Shown piece after piece: positions 14,619 through 22,186 of a stretch of 64,000 bases of DNA. Both the position numbers and the translations under genes were made by a program. This DNA is from UBA7672 sp965279085 (lineage in GTDB: Bacteria; Pseudomonadota; Alphaproteobacteria; Caulobacterales; Hyphomonadaceae). A model generated the notes under the pieces. It searched no databases. It saw only the letters and a program-made list of their open reading frames with translations, and had not been told where the DNA came from. The stretch is taken from positions 2,790,001 through 2,854,000 of the forward strand of contig OZ257149.1 of the NCBI GenBank assembly GCA_965279085.1, given 5' to 3'. Every line of letters starts with the position of its first letter. The stretch's first letter is position 1.

Positions 14619-16160
14619 TCAGGGTCTGTTGACCAGCACGAACCAGAGGCCAGCGGCTGAGGCCGCGCTGATCGCTGCGCCCGTCAGCAGCCACCCCCAG
14701 CCCGTCGTGCGCTTCACGACGACGGGAGCGGGCGCGGGTTGTGCCGCCCGGTTCAGCGCGTCGTCGAGCTTCTGAAGCGTTTCCGGTAGCTTTCTCAGGC
14801 GGCTGAGCGCCTCGCGTGCGGTGGCGACCGCCAGCTTCTTCAGTCCTTCCGGCCCGAATTCGCGTTTCGACCAGCGGTCCACGATCGGCTTGGCTGCCTG
14901 CCAGATGTTGTGTGCGGGGTCGATCGAGCGCGCGACGCCTTCGACCTGGACCATGGTCTTCTGCAGCAGGATCAGCTCCGGCCGCAGGTGCATCCCGAAC
15001 TGCCTTGTGATGTCGAACAGCTGCAGCAGCACGCGCGCCATCGAGACGTCCCGCGCTTCCTTGCCGAAGATCGGCTCGCCGACGGAACGCAAAGCCTGCG
15101 CGAAGTCATCCATCGAATGGTTGGCCGGAACGTAGCCCGCCTCGAAATGCACTTCGGAAACGCGCTTGTAGTCGCGCTCCAGGAAACCCTTCAGGATTTC
15201 GGCCAGGAAGATCCGCTCGTCCATGCCGATCCGGCCCATGATGCCGAAATCGACAAGGACCAGCCGCCCGTCCGGCGCGAGGATCATGTTCCCTTCATGC
15301 AGGTCGGCATGGAAGAAGCCATGGTCGAGCGCACAGGCGAGGAAGCCGCGCGTGATACGGTTGGCGAGATCGATACGGCCATTGGCGCCGATGGCGCCGG
15401 GATCTGTGAGGGAGCGCCCCTCGATCCATTCCGTCACCAGCACACGCTGGCTCGTCCGTTCCCAGTCGACTTTGGGAGCGTAGACATAATTGTCGAGCGC
15501 CGCGATCTCTCCGAATTCGGAAGCCGCGCCAGCCTCGAAGCGCAGGTCCATCTCCCGGGTCAGCGACTTCGCCATCGTGTCAATGAAGGCTGCAGGCTCC
15601 ATGCGCTTTACTTCGGCAGGGCCGTTCTTCTGGGCGGAGTAGGCGATGCGCTTCATCGCCCGCAGCTCCAGCTCCATCTTCCGCTCGATACCGGGGCGCA
15701 AGATTTTCACCGCGCGCGAGCCTTCGGGCGTTTCCAGCCGGTGAACCTGAGCGACAGACGCCGCCGCTAGGGGCTCGCTCAGATTCGGGAACAGTCGCGC
15801 CGTATCCTCGCCGAACTGCTCGCGCAGCGTCTTTATCGCTTGCGCCTTGGGGAAGGGCGGGATCGAGTCCTTGAGGCGGGAAAGATCCGTCGCAGCTTCG
15901 ACGCCAATCACGTCCGGCCGCGTCGCCATGAACTGGCCGAGCTTGATCCAGGCCGGTCCCAGCTTCTCGAGCGCCGTTGCAAACCTTTGGCCCGGCCGTC
16001 CCTTGCCGCCGCCGCCCGGAAGGATGCGCAGGAAGCTGCCCGCGAACTTCGCCGCCCACGGCATGCGCGAGCGATACGCATCCGGCACCACTACGTCATG
16101 GCGAAGCATGACGGCTCCGGCGCGGGCGAGGCGCATATAGTCGGAGAGTGCGTCGAGCAT
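14619..16160 (-). CDS. ubiB: UbiB-family atypical kinase/ATPase of ubiquinone synthesis
   Basis: This 513-residue protein is needed for ubiquinone biosynthesis as an atypical protein-kinase-like ATPase. The KxGQ motif appears as AWIKLGQFMATRPD near residue 93. The Ala-rich nucleotide loop is EPLAAASVAQVH. The catalytic and metal motifs read HADLHEGNM and VLVDFGIMGRI, near residues 285-310. The C-terminus has a hydrophobic helix (WLLTGAAISAASAAGLWFVLV) that anchors it in the inner membrane. I start at ATG 16160, where MLDALSDYMRL fits the family N-terminus; ATG 16175 is an alternative that would overlap ubiE by 13 bp. It lies directly after ubiE in an operon. Confidence 0.93.
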   Translation of the reverse strand: MLDALSDYMRLARAGAVMLRHDVVVPDAYRSRMPWAAKFAGSFLRILPGGGGKGRPGQRFATALEKLGPAWIKLGQFMATRPDVIGVEAATDLSRLKDSIPPFPKAQAIKTLREQFGEDTARLFPNLSEPLAAASVAQVHRLETPEGSRAVKILRPGIERKMELELRAMKRIAYSAQKNGPAEVKRMEPAAFIDTMAKSLTREMDLRFEAGAASEFGEIAALDNYVYAPKVDWERTSQRVLVTEWIEGRSLTDPGAIGANGRIDLANRITRGFLACALDHGFFHADLHEGNMILAPDGRLVLVDFGIMGRIGMDERIFLAEILKGFLERDYKRVSEVHFEAGYVPANHSMDDFAQALRSVGEPIFGKEARDVSMARVLLQLFDITRQFGMHLRPELILLQKTMVQVEGVARSIDPAHNIWQAAKPIVDRWSKREFGPEGLKKLAVATAREALSRLRKLPETLQKLDDALNRAAQPAPAPVVVKRTTGWGWLLTGAAISAASAAGLWFVLVNRP

Positions 16161-16162
16161 TC

Positions 16163-16921
16163 CTACACCGCCCATCCGGTGTGGAGCGCGGCGATGCCGC
16201 CGGAATAGTTCTGGTAGCAGACCTGGCTGAATCCGGCGGCCTTGATCCTGGTCGCGAAGTCATCCTGGTTCGGGAAGCGGCGGATGCTTTCGATCAGGTA
16301 CTGGTAGCTCGCACGGTCGCCGGTCACGAACTCGCCCATCTTCGGGATCACCGCGAACGAGTACTTGTCGTAGGCGTCCTGCAGCATCCGGTGTGTCATG
16401 TGCGAGAATTCGAGGCAGGCAAACCGTCCGCCCGGTTTCAGCACACGGCGGAATTCCGAAAGCGCCCGGTCGATCTCCACCACATTGCGGATGCCGAAGG
16501 AGATCGTCAGCGCATCGGCCGACTTGTCGGGAAAGGGCAGCGCCGCGGCATCGCACGCCACGCGGGGCATGTTCTTGTCGCTGGTCTTGATGCCAGCGAC
16601 CAGCATGGCCTCGTTGATATCGGAGACGAACGTCATCGTCTCCGCGTCCGAATTCCGCCGCCGCGCGACTTCATCGGCACGTTTCTGGAACGCCCGCGCC
16701 ACATCCCCCGTGCCGCCGGCGACATCGATCAGCACCTCGCCGGGCTGCGGGTTCAGCCACGCGATCATGTTGGCTTTCCACACGCGGTGAACGCCGGCCG
16801 ACATGAGGTCGTTCATCAGGTCGTACTTGCCGGCGACGGACGCAAACACGCCTTTGACGCGGCGGGATTTTTCCTCCCGCGACACGTCCTCGAAGCCGAA
16901 TGAGACCTTATCCTCGTCCAT
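16163..16921 (-). CDS. ubiE: UbiE: demethylmenaquinone/2-methoxy-6-polyprenyl-benzoquinol methyltransferase
   Basis: This 252-residue SAM-dependent methyltransferase carries out the C-methylation step of ubiquinone synthesis. Family motifs are VSFGFEDVSREEKSRRV at the N-terminus, YDLMNDLMSAGVHRVWK, the SAM-binding VLIDVAGGTGDVARAF, and SFGIRNVVEIDRAL. The ATG at 16921 is preferred over an upstream in-frame TTG at 16930. It begins an operon with ubiB and is divergent from mutM, with 47 bp between the starts, so both promoters must overlap in this short gap. Confidence 0.95.
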   Translation of the reverse strand: MDEDKVSFGFEDVSREEKSRRVKGVFASVAGKYDLMNDLMSAGVHRVWKANMIAWLNPQPGEVLIDVAGGTGDVARAFQKRADEVARRRNSDAETMTFVSDINEAMLVAGIKTSDKNMPRVACDAAALPFPDKSADALTISFGIRNVVEIDRALSEFRRVLKPGGRFACLEFSHMTHRMLQDAYDKYSFAVIPKMGEFVTGDRASYQYLIESIRRFPNQDDFATRIKAAGFSQVCYQNYSGGIAALHTGWAV

Positions 16922-16968
16922 CTCCGTCAAACATAGGCGAACGGGGTACCGGGGCTATATGCGGCTCG

Positions 16969-17814
16969 ATGCCAGAATTGCCTGAAGTCGAGACTGTTCG
17001 TCGCGGATTGCTGTCCGCGATGGAAGGTAAACGCATCCTGCACGTCGAGACGCGCAGGAAAGACCTGCGTTTCCCGTTTCCAGAGAACTTTGACCAGCGG
17101 ATCGAAGGCGCCCGGATCACGCGCCTCGGCCGTCGGGCAAAATACCTCGTGGGCGAACTTTCAAACGGCGAAGCCCTGATCATGCATCTCGGCATGACGG
17201 GTCGTTTCACCGTTTTTGGAAAGAAGCCCGGAAAGTTCCATCATGCAGCCGGCGAGGACGAAAAGCACGATCACGTCGTCTTCGACATGCAGGGCGGGGC
17301 GCGTGTCGTCTTCAATGACGCCCGCCGCTTCGGTTTCATGGATCTCTGGCCGCTCGACGAGCTCGACCAATATGCGCCGTTCGCGGGCATGGGACCCGAG
17401 CCCATCTCGAACGAATTTTCAGGCGCCTATCTCAAGGAGGCGTTCGCCGGAAAGAAGACGCCGGTGAAATCTGCGCTGCTGGACCAGGATGTCGTTGCGG
17501 GTCTCGGCAACATCTATGTCTGCGAGGCTCTGTTCCGATCCGGCATCAGCCCGAAGAAACTTGCGGGATCGATCAAGCGCGACAAGCTGGAAGGGCTCGC
17601 GGTTGAAATCCGCAAAGTCATTGAGGAAGCGATCGAGGCCGGAGGCTCCACCATTTCTGATTTCGGCGCACCCGATGGCGAGCTTGGCTATTTCCAGCAT
17701 CGTTTCCAGATTTACGACCGTGAGGGCGAGCCGTGTGTCACCTGCACAAAGCCGGTGAAGCGGTTGGTGCAGTCGGGGCGGTCGACTTTCTATTGCTCGA
17801 CCTGCCAGAGGTGA
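16969..17814 (+). CDS. mutM: Formamidopyrimidine-DNA glycosylase
   Basis: This 281-residue enzyme removes oxidised purines such as 8-oxoguanine from DNA and cuts abasic sites. The start is fixed at ATG 16969 because the mature protein must begin with Pro2-Glu3 (MPELPEVETVRRGL), the catalytic residues. Other motifs are GRRAKYL with its Lys, GLGNIYVCEALF, and the C-terminal zinc finger with four Cys (CVTC at the start, CSTC at the end). It is divergent from ubiEB and convergent with the aldolase gene, which ends 4 bp away. Confidence 0.97.
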   Translation: MPELPEVETVRRGLLSAMEGKRILHVETRRKDLRFPFPENFDQRIEGARITRLGRRAKYLVGELSNGEALIMHLGMTGRFTVFGKKPGKFHHAAGEDEKHDHVVFDMQGGARVVFNDARRFGFMDLWPLDELDQYAPFAGMGPEPISNEFSGAYLKEAFAGKKTPVKSALLDQDVVAGLGNIYVCEALFRSGISPKKLAGSIKRDKLEGLAVEIRKVIEEAIEAGGSTISDFGAPDGELGYFQHRFQIYDREGEPCVTCTKPVKRLVQSGRSTFYCSTCQR

Positions 17815-17817
17815 TGG

Positions 17818-18594
17818 CTAGGCTTGTGCGGCCTTGAGCACGGCGCTGGCGCCGGCCCGCACGAAGGCGATGTCGCCCGGGATGGCAAGGAAGCGGACGC
17901 CGCGCTTTTCGAGTTCCACGGCACGCGCCGGCGTTGGGCAGAAGGCGCCGACGATCTTTCCGGCTTTGCGGGCGGCTTCGAGGATGCGGTCGAGGCCGGT
18001 ATCGACGTCTGTGGCGAAGGGATCGACCGTCTGGCCGCGCGACAGCGCGATGGACAGGTCGGCGGGCCCGAGGAACAGCGCATCGATGCCGGGCGTTCCG
18101 GCGATGGCGTCGAGATTGTCCAGCCCCTCGCGCGTCTCGATCATCGCGAAGGAGAGGGTCACGTCATTGCCTTCGCGAAGGTAATCCTTCTGGTCGGCAT
18201 AGCCCGCCAGCATGGTGGCGCGGTGCGGGCCCCAGCTGCGTTCGCCGACAGGCGGGAATTTGGCGGCCATGGCGAAGGCGTGCGCGTCCGCCGCCGTGTT
18301 GATCATCGGCGCAATCACCGCCTCCGCTCCGAGATCGAGGGCGCGGCTGACGAAGCCAAAATCATCGACGGGTGAGCGGACGACAGGCGCGGAACCTGCC
18401 TGCATCACGGCGGCTATTCCGGTCACCAGGGATCCGATGTCCCAGAGACCGTGCTGCGCATCCAGCGCGACCGCGCCGAAGCCTTCGCGTGCGGTCAGTT
18501 CCGCAACGATGGGATAGGGCAGGCTGCACCAGCAGCAATGAACCGTTTCGCCGGCGCGAAGCCGTAACGATAGGGAAAAGCCGTGAGTAGCCAT
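17818..18594 (-). CDS. HpcH/HpaI-family aldolase
   Basis: This 258-residue class II (metal-dependent) aldolase belongs to the HpcH/HpaI family, which cleaves 2-keto-3-deoxy or 4-hydroxy-2-oxo acids to pyruvate and an aldehyde. Expected residues are visible: the catalytic His in DAQHGLWD (family usually E-H-G, here Q-H-G), Arg in VVRSPVDD, the metal Glu in MIETREGLDN and the metal Asp in FLGPADLS. The ATG at 18594 follows a GAAGGA ribosome site; an in-frame TTG lies 15 bp further out. The substrate is not clear. Confidence 0.88.
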   Translation of the reverse strand: MATHGFSLSLRLRAGETVHCCWCSLPYPIVAELTAREGFGAVALDAQHGLWDIGSLVTGIAAVMQAGSAPVVRSPVDDFGFVSRALDLGAEAVIAPMINTAADAHAFAMAAKFPPVGERSWGPHRATMLAGYADQKDYLREGNDVTLSFAMIETREGLDNLDAIAGTPGIDALFLGPADLSIALSRGQTVDPFATDVDTGLDRILEAARKAGKIVGAFCPTPARAVELEKRGVRFLAIPGDIAFVRAGASAVLKAAQA

Positions 18595-18695
18595 GGCGTT
18601 ATCCTTCAATCGCCCGATCCGTAGGTCGCATCGAAGCGAAGCGCAAATGCAGTTGCGCGGTTGAGCCCGCCGGGACCCGATCTAATTCCACCGCC

Positions 18696-18872
18696 ATGTT
18701 GATCGGCGACATTCTTGTGTGGGTGGCCATCGGGCTCTGTCTCGTTGCGGCGATCAAGCCGGAACGGACAAAGCGCTTCCTGCACTTTGTCGGGCCGCCC
18801 TGGGGCATCCGCGCGTTCGCGGTCGTGGCGCTGGTTCTTTTCGTCGCTCTGCCCTTCGTGCCGATGCGCTGA
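18696..18872 (+). CDS. Small two-helix membrane protein
   Basis: This 58-residue open frame fills the gap between two genes read from the other strand. It has two hydrophobic segments, MLIGDILVWVAIGLCLVAAI and FAVVALVLFVALPFV, joined by a short basic loop (KPERTKRF). No strong ribosome site is seen, and the frame overlaps the crotonase stop region by none (that gene ends at 18874). It would sit in the inner membrane. No family is recognised. Confidence 0.45.
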   Translation: MLIGDILVWVAIGLCLVAAIKPERTKRFLHFVGPPWGIRAFAVVALVLFVALPFVPMR

Positions 18873-18873
18873 C

Positions 18874-19686
18874 CTAGATGTTCCCGAAATCACCGCCTCG
18901 GCCCTTGCCGCTGGCAAAGCGCGCCGCGCCGTCGCGGGCTTCCTTGGAGACGACAGGCGCCCCGCGCCTTGCTTCCTGTTTGAGAGCATCGTCGAGGCTG
19001 CGGCTCCAGCCCTCATAGGCGCTGGCGCGGTCTGCACGCAGGCAGAGTTGCGGGAAGCGTGAGATTTCCTTGGCCAGCGCAACGGCCGCCGGCAAGGCTT
19101 CGCCCGCCTTCACCACGCGGTTGGCGAGGCCCCAGCCAAGTGCTTCCTGCGCATCGACGGCGCGGCCGGTGAGGATCATGTCCATGGCGCGGCCCTGTCC
19201 GACGATGCGGGGCAGGCGAAGCGTACCACCGTCGATCAGCGGAACGCCCCAGCGGCGGCAATAGACGCCAAATATTGCAGTCTCGGAGGCGACGCGCATG
19301 TCGGCCATCAGCGCCAGTTCGAGACCGCCGGCGACGGCGTGGCCCTCGACGGCGGCGATCAGGGGCTTGGACAGGGAGATGAATTCTTCCGGGGCGTCGC
19401 GATCCGCGAGCAGGCGGGTCGGCCCCATGGGCGCCTGTTGGAGGTGACGCTTTACGGGCGGAGAGAAGTCGTGGGCGCGATTGGCAACCGCCTTGAGGTC
19501 CGCCCCTGCGCAGAATGCGCCCCCTGATCCCGTCAGCACGGTCGCCAGCACCGCGTCGTCGCGTTCGGCGTCGCAGAAGGCGTCGTACAGCGCGGCGGCC
19601 GTCTCCGGGTCCACGGCATTGCGCGCCTGCGGGCGATTTATGGTGATGATGGCGACCGGTCCGTCGCGGTCAGCGATGATGCTCAT
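18874..19686 (-). CDS. Enoyl-CoA hydratase/isomerase family protein (crotonase)
   Basis: This 270-residue crotonase-fold protein has the oxyanion-hole and CoA motifs: GAFCAGADLKAVANR near residue 58 and GHAVAGGLELALMADMRVA near residue 115. The first catalytic Glu (GGLELAL) is present. The second Glu of true hydratases is not: the matching stretch is FGVYCRRWGVPLIDGGTLRLP. That pattern marks a subgroup whose reaction may be isomerisation or another CoA-ester reaction. It is separated from the second crotonase gene by two small genes on the other strand. Confidence 0.88.
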   Translation of the reverse strand: MSIIADRDGPVAIITINRPQARNAVDPETAAALYDAFCDAERDDAVLATVLTGSGGAFCAGADLKAVANRAHDFSPPVKRHLQQAPMGPTRLLADRDAPEEFISLSKPLIAAVEGHAVAGGLELALMADMRVASETAIFGVYCRRWGVPLIDGGTLRLPRIVGQGRAMDMILTGRAVDAQEALGWGLANRVVKAGEALPAAVALAKEISRFPQLCLRADRASAYEGWSRSLDDALKQEARRGAPVVSKEARDGAARFASGKGRGGDFGNI

Positions 19687-19805
19687 GTCCGTATCTCCGA
19701 TCGCGTGATCGGGCGAGCTAAGCGGAAGATTTGTTCCGGCAGAAGCCCCACGGCCTACAAAAGCCCGAATTGATCTCCCACATGTCAGCGGCTCGGGAGG
19801 CGGAC

Positions 19806-20075
19806 GTGATCGAAATCGTCCTCTGGATCTGTTTCATTGCCGGCGTCCTCTTCGGACTCGACACGCTCCTTCTCTGGATGGAAGCGAAGGGCTGGCTCTA
19901 TTATCGCAAGGTGAAGCGGAAGAGCAGCGGCGTGGCCGACGTGTTCATCGGCGCCGATTTCCTCAATCCCGGCGCGCGTCACATGGGCGAGGCCCGGCAA
20001 GAGCGCGCGGGCGAGGAAGACGAGGACGACGGCGATGATGAGGGCAAGCGAAAGCCCGAAGATCGCGTCGCCTGA
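19806..20075 (+). CDS. Small membrane-anchored protein with charged tail
   Basis: This 89-residue protein has one N-terminal transmembrane helix (IVLWICFIAGVLFGLDTLLL) and a soluble part with WLYYRKVKRKSSGVADVF and NPGARHMGEARQERAGEEDED. The GTG start at 19806 is chosen because GGGAGG lies 5 nt upstream; further-upstream in-frame ATGs have no ribosome site. Short proteins of this shape are common near fatty-acid genes in alphaproteobacteria, but no function is known to me. Confidence 0.65.
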   Translation: MIEIVLWICFIAGVLFGLDTLLLWMEAKGWLYYRKVKRKSSGVADVFIGADFLNPGARHMGEARQERAGEEDEDDGDDEGKRKPEDRVA

Positions 20076-20151
20076 CGTTAAGGTCTCTGCAGCGGTAATT
20101 TGCGAGACTTCGCGAACGCCGGGACAATCCGGCGGCTTTGGAGCATCGCAC

Positions 20152-20544
20152 GTGAGGCGGTTTCATCATCTGGCGGCGGCCTGTGTCGTGGCGGCGATCG
20201 CTGCGGCACCTGCCCATGCTGCCGACTTCCTCAAGGCCATCGAGGACGTGCCGCTCATCGCCGGCATGACCGAGCAGGCCGAACCCGTCGTATTCGAAAG
20301 CGACCAGGGCCGCGTCGTGAAGACCGTGGCCGAAGGCCAGATCGACGGCGCGAGGATCTCTTCCTTCTATGCCGAAACGCTGCCGTCGCTCGGATGGAAG
20401 CGCACCGCAGACGCGGACAGCTTGTCCTTCGAGCGCGAGAACGAGCGTCTCAACATTTCCATACGCGAGCCAGCATCGAGCCGACCTGTCACGATCCAGT
20501 TCGAATTGATCGTGAAGCTCGCCTCGACACGCTTGCCGGAATAG
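20152..20544 (+). CDS. Exported protein of unknown function, upstream of enoyl-CoA hydratase
   Basis: This 130-residue protein starts at GTG 20152 (TTGGAG 8 nt upstream). Residues 1-22 are a signal peptide (FHHLAAACVVAAIAAAPAHA). The mature part has an alpha/beta look with DVPLIAGMTEQAEPVVFES and SFYAETLPSLGWKRTADAD, then LNISIREPASSRPVTIQFEL. It resembles small periplasmic domains that bind membrane or lipid components, but no function can be assigned. It lies 32 bp before the enoyl-CoA hydratase gene and is likely in its operon. Confidence 0.7.
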   Translation: MRRFHHLAAACVVAAIAAAPAHAADFLKAIEDVPLIAGMTEQAEPVVFESDQGRVVKTVAEGQIDGARISSFYAETLPSLGWKRTADADSLSFERENERLNISIREPASSRPVTIQFELIVKLASTRLPE

Positions 20545-20576
20545 GCTTCATCTCCAGACAAGATCTGGAGGATGCG

Positions 20577-21353
20577 ATGGTCTACGAAACGCTGCTGGTC
20601 GAGACGGATGGCGCCGTCGGTATCATCACGCTCAATCGTCCCGACGCGCTGAACGCCCTGAACGCGAAGCTGTGCGGTGAACTCGTCGACGCGCTGGCCG
20701 CGTTCGAGAAGAATGACGGCGTCGGTTGCGTGATCCTCACCGGGGCAGGGCGCGCCTTCGCCGCCGGCGCCGACATCAAGGAGATGGCGCCGCAATCCTA
20801 CATGGATGTCTATGCGAAGGACATGTTCGGCGCTTTCGAACACGCAGTCTCGTCCTTCCGCAAACCGCTCGTCGCCGCGGTGAATGGCTTCGCCCTCGGC
20901 GGCGGTTGCGAGCTCGCCATGCTGTGCGATTTCATTCTTGCTTCGGAAGCCGCGAAGTTCGGCCAGCCCGAGATCAATCTCGGCGTAATGCCCGGCATTG
21001 GCGGCACGCAGCGTCTCACCCGTTTCGTCGGCAAGTCGAAGGCGATGGAGATGTGCCTCACCGGCCGCATGATGGACGCTGCGGAAGCCGAGCGCTCAGG
21101 TCTCGTTTCCCGCGTCCTTCCCGCCGACAAGCTGCTGGAAGAAGCAAAGGCCGCCGCGAAGAAGATCGCCGGCCAGTCCCGCCCCATCGCCATGATGACG
21201 AAAGAGACGGTCAACGCCGCCTACGAGACCACCCTGCGCCAAGGCATCATGCTGGAGCGCCGCCTGTTCCATTCCATGTTCGCCACCAATGACCAGAAAG
21301 AAGGCATGGCCGCCTTTGTCGAGAAGCGTCCAGCGAAGTTCTCCAATACGTAA
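20577..21353 (+). CDS. Enoyl-CoA hydratase
   Basis: This 258-residue enzyme hydrates 2-enoyl-CoA in fatty-acid beta-oxidation. Both catalytic Glu are present: one in GGGCELAMLCDFILA, one in FGQPEINLGVMPGIGG. The oxyanion-hole stretch is GRAFAAGADIKEMA. The ATG at 20577 follows CTGGAGG and fits the family N-terminus MVYETLLVETDGAVGIITL. It stands directly before rpsT and dnaA, an order I recall from Caulobacter and relatives. Confidence 0.93.
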   Translation: MVYETLLVETDGAVGIITLNRPDALNALNAKLCGELVDALAAFEKNDGVGCVILTGAGRAFAAGADIKEMAPQSYMDVYAKDMFGAFEHAVSSFRKPLVAAVNGFALGGGCELAMLCDFILASEAAKFGQPEINLGVMPGIGGTQRLTRFVGKSKAMEMCLTGRMMDAAEAERSGLVSRVLPADKLLEEAKAAAKKIAGQSRPIAMMTKETVNAAYETTLRQGIMLERRLFHSMFATNDQKEGMAAFVEKRPAKFSNT

Positions 21354-21410
21354 GAAAGCCCTTTGAAAGCGGCCCTTGCGGCGCCCCGATCAATTCCTTC
21401 AGGCTCCGAA

Positions 21411-21439
21411 TTGACCGCGTGAGGCGACGCTGTTAAGAC
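21411..21439 (+). promoter_or_regulatory. Candidate rpsT promoter
   Basis: TTGACC (21411-21416) and a weak TAAGAC (21434-21439) are 17 bp apart, 62 bp upstream of rpsT. The -35 box is good; the -10 box is poor. Confidence 0.35.
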
Positions 21440-21501
21440 GCCGCTCCCCAAAACCCCCGGATCATGTCCGCGGGCAGGGTAAACGGAGCTCTGGAAGACC
21501 G

Positions 21502-21768
21502 ATGGCCAACACGAAATCCGCCAAGAAAATGGTGCGCAAGATTGCGCGGCGGACCGAGGTCAACAAATCGCGCAAGTCGCGCATCCGCACCTTCGTCCGC
21601 AAGGTCGAGGAAGCTGTCGCCTCGGGCGATAAGAAAGCGGCGATCACCGCCCTGAAAGCCGCTGAGCCGGAAATCATGCGCGGCGTCACCAACGGCGTGC
21701 TTCACAAGAACACGGCGTCGCGGAAAGTCTCGCGTCTCGCCGCCCGCGTGAAGGGCGTCGGCGCTTAA
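21502..21768 (+). CDS. rpsT: 30S ribosomal protein S20
   Basis: This 88-residue basic protein is S20, which binds 16S rRNA in the small subunit. MANTKSAKKMVRKIARRTEV at the N-terminus, SRIRTFVRKVEEA and LHKNTASRKVSRLAARVK are the family's hallmark stretches. GGAAGACCG lies just before the ATG. A terminator hairpin follows 12 bp after the stop, so it is probably a single-gene unit upstream of dnaA. Confidence 0.97.
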   Translation: MANTKSAKKMVRKIARRTEVNKSRKSRIRTFVRKVEEAVASGDKKAAITALKAAEPEIMRGVTNGVLHKNTASRKVSRLAARVKGVGA

Positions 21769-21780
21769 GCCGGTCTTTGC

Positions 21781-21817
21781 GAAAAGCAGGTTCCGCGAAT
21801 TTCGCGATTGCTTTTTC
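21781..21817 (+). terminator. rpsT terminator
   Basis: Outer arms GAAAAGCA and TGCTTTTTC frame an inner palindrome CGCGAA-T-TTCGCG. A run of five T (21812-21816) is part of the outer arm. This is a good intrinsic terminator between rpsT and dnaA. Confidence 0.65.
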
Positions 21818-22186
21818 AATCTCTTCGCAATTGAGTTTTGACCGAGGGCTGTGTTCGCGCAGCGCCTCGAGCGTGCGCAAAATATTGCTCAGTACACGGC
21901 GTAATATTCAAATCGAAATTGGTCGCTTGTGAGCCCAGTGTGGCGTCGTTTCGCCAATGGATTCAGTGGCAATACCGATCACGACAGTTTGGTTAAAAAT
22001 AAAATCGCAGATGCGGCTTTTGTCGCGGTTGACGGGCCGCTCTGATCGGAGAAAAACTCCCCTCTGTAGCGAGTAACCCTTCCTTCGATTGAACATGTTC
22101 TGCGGCTCCGGGGCTGGAGCCGTTGGAGAGCCTTTCTGTCTCAATTACGAAGGTAGGGCATCGACCAGAAGGGTAGATGAGGGGCC
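21818..22186. other. dnaA upstream region
   Basis: This 369-bp stretch has no gene. It contains AT-rich segments (AAAATATTGC near 21880 and GGTTAAAAATAAAATC near 21990), one GANTC methylation-type site (GATTC, 21960-21964), a TTGACG (22029-22034) that could be a -35 box without a good -10, and a leader hairpin at 22104-22121. I see no perfect TTATCCACA DnaA box on either strand, so I do not call a replication origin. Confidence 0.5.
22104..22121 (+). promoter_or_regulatory. Hairpin in the dnaA leader
   Basis: GGCTCC and GGAGCC form a 6-bp stem with loop GGGGCT, 65 bp before the dnaA start. It may influence dnaA translation or mRNA stability; this is inference from position alone. Confidence 0.35.

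Noticed and set aside
21818..22186. Chromosomal replication origin at dnaA
   Set aside because: No perfect DnaA boxes or clustered 9-mers were found; in many alphaproteobacteria oriC lies elsewhere.
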